Source: Intoshia linei | Lineage: Eukaryota > Orthonectida > Rhopaluridae | DNA length: 46,859 nucleotides | Assembly: GCA_001642005.1 (NCBI GenBank) | Contig: LWCA01000154.1 | Coordinates: forward strand, 1 to 46,859 | Direction: 5' to 3' | Part shown: positions 46,580-46,859 of the stretch, one piece after another | Position numbering within the stretch: position 1 is the first letter of the stretch | Layout of the letters: the number at the start of each line of letters is the position of its first letter | Notes under the pieces: generated by a model | Told to the model about the DNA's origin: nothing | Seen by the model: the letters and a program-made list of their open reading frames with translations, nothing else | Databases searched by the model: none | Position numbers and translations under genes: made by a program

Positions 46580-46758
46580 CTAAAGGTAATATATAATAAA
46601 TTCATTGAAATTCCATTAAGTAAATAATTAAATATATTAATTATCCAATAATGTACTATTATTAATAATCACATTTATCATGTTAATATTTTAAAAATAT
46701 TAATTAATTAAATTTAAATTATTATTAAATTTTGTTGACAGTGCGCGACACCTTAGAC

Positions 46759-46859
46759 CAGTGGTTCTCAAACTTGGTCCGGTCAAGTTTAAATAAAATT
46801 TTTATTTATAAAAAAAAAATTAATTTTTTAAATAATTTGTTGTTGTTAATTTAAACAAT
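46759..46859. mobile_element. Left end of hAT-like element, cut by window edge
   Basis: CAGTGGTTCTCAAACTTGG is a typical hAT-MITE terminus. The element continues off the window, so its target duplication cannot be checked. Confidence 0.45.

Noticed and set aside
3189-46579. A protist origin, since GCC2/GCC3 repeats are abundant in ciliates
   Set aside because: Stops TAA, TAG and TGA all behave as stops, introns are long, and Tc1/hAT/pogo elements with long introns fit an animal better.
3189-46579. CRISPR-like or other regularly spaced DNA repeats
   Set aside because: The repetition is at protein level, irregular in spacing and diverged in DNA.

Overview
This is an AT-rich animal nuclear sequence, probably from an arthropod. 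The introns run well above 75% A+T by eye. It uses the standard genetic code, GT-AG splicing, and many DNA transposons (Tc1, hAT, pogo-like and MITEs). I suspect a hemipteran such as an aphid, but that is only an inference from style. There is no bacterial operon, rRNA, tRNA or CRISPR array.

Almost the whole window is one giant gene on the minus strand, open at both ends. I resolved 75 consecutive coding exons from 46579 down to 3189. They total 12,753 nt, or 4,251 codons, in one unbroken frame. At every one of the 74 junctions the phase of the donor matches the phase of the next acceptor, and many junctions rebuild a conserved Gly, Cys or Ala codon. The product is a tandem array of short cysteine-rich modules of the type CPxGTY...C..C.AGxYC...G...TG.C.AGYYC...G...P.CPxG. 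This resembles the GCC2/GCC3 (ephrin-receptor-like, Pfam PF07699) and TNF-receptor-like Cys-rich fold. It is most simply a very large secreted or cell-surface protein. Neither the signal peptide nor a certain C-terminus is in the window. Exons are numbered here from the 5' end of the gene: exon 1 is at 46.5 kb and exon 75 at 3.2 kb.

Layout: 46.6-35.5 kb holds exons 1-23; 34.5-29.5 kb holds exons 24-37; a 4.9 kb intron (24.6-29.5 kb) carries two Tc1 pseudogene copies next to a one-base gap, a foldback repeat and a piggyBac-like relic; 24.6-11.6 kb holds exons 38-62; a 2.6 kb intron (8.9-11.6 kb) carries a hAT relic and a pogo-like MITE; 8.9-3.2 kb holds exons 63-75. Exon 75 is a single 1,722-nt exon, in contrast to the 30-500 nt exons elsewhere, which suggests 3'-biased intron loss. 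The last 3.2 kb (1-3188) shows no further exon, only repeats.

The introns hold an unusually readable set of mobile elements. They include a 195-bp hAT MITE with an 8-bp target duplication, a 406-bp TA-flanked MITE with perfect 23-bp ends, a 550-bp TTAA-flanked element, and a 1.1-kb element with an 8-bp duplication and subterminal inverted repeats. At least three dispersed repeat families recur through the locus. One pair of long copies (about 1.74-2.42 kb and 28.31-29.02 kb) lies in inverted orientation on either side of half the gene.
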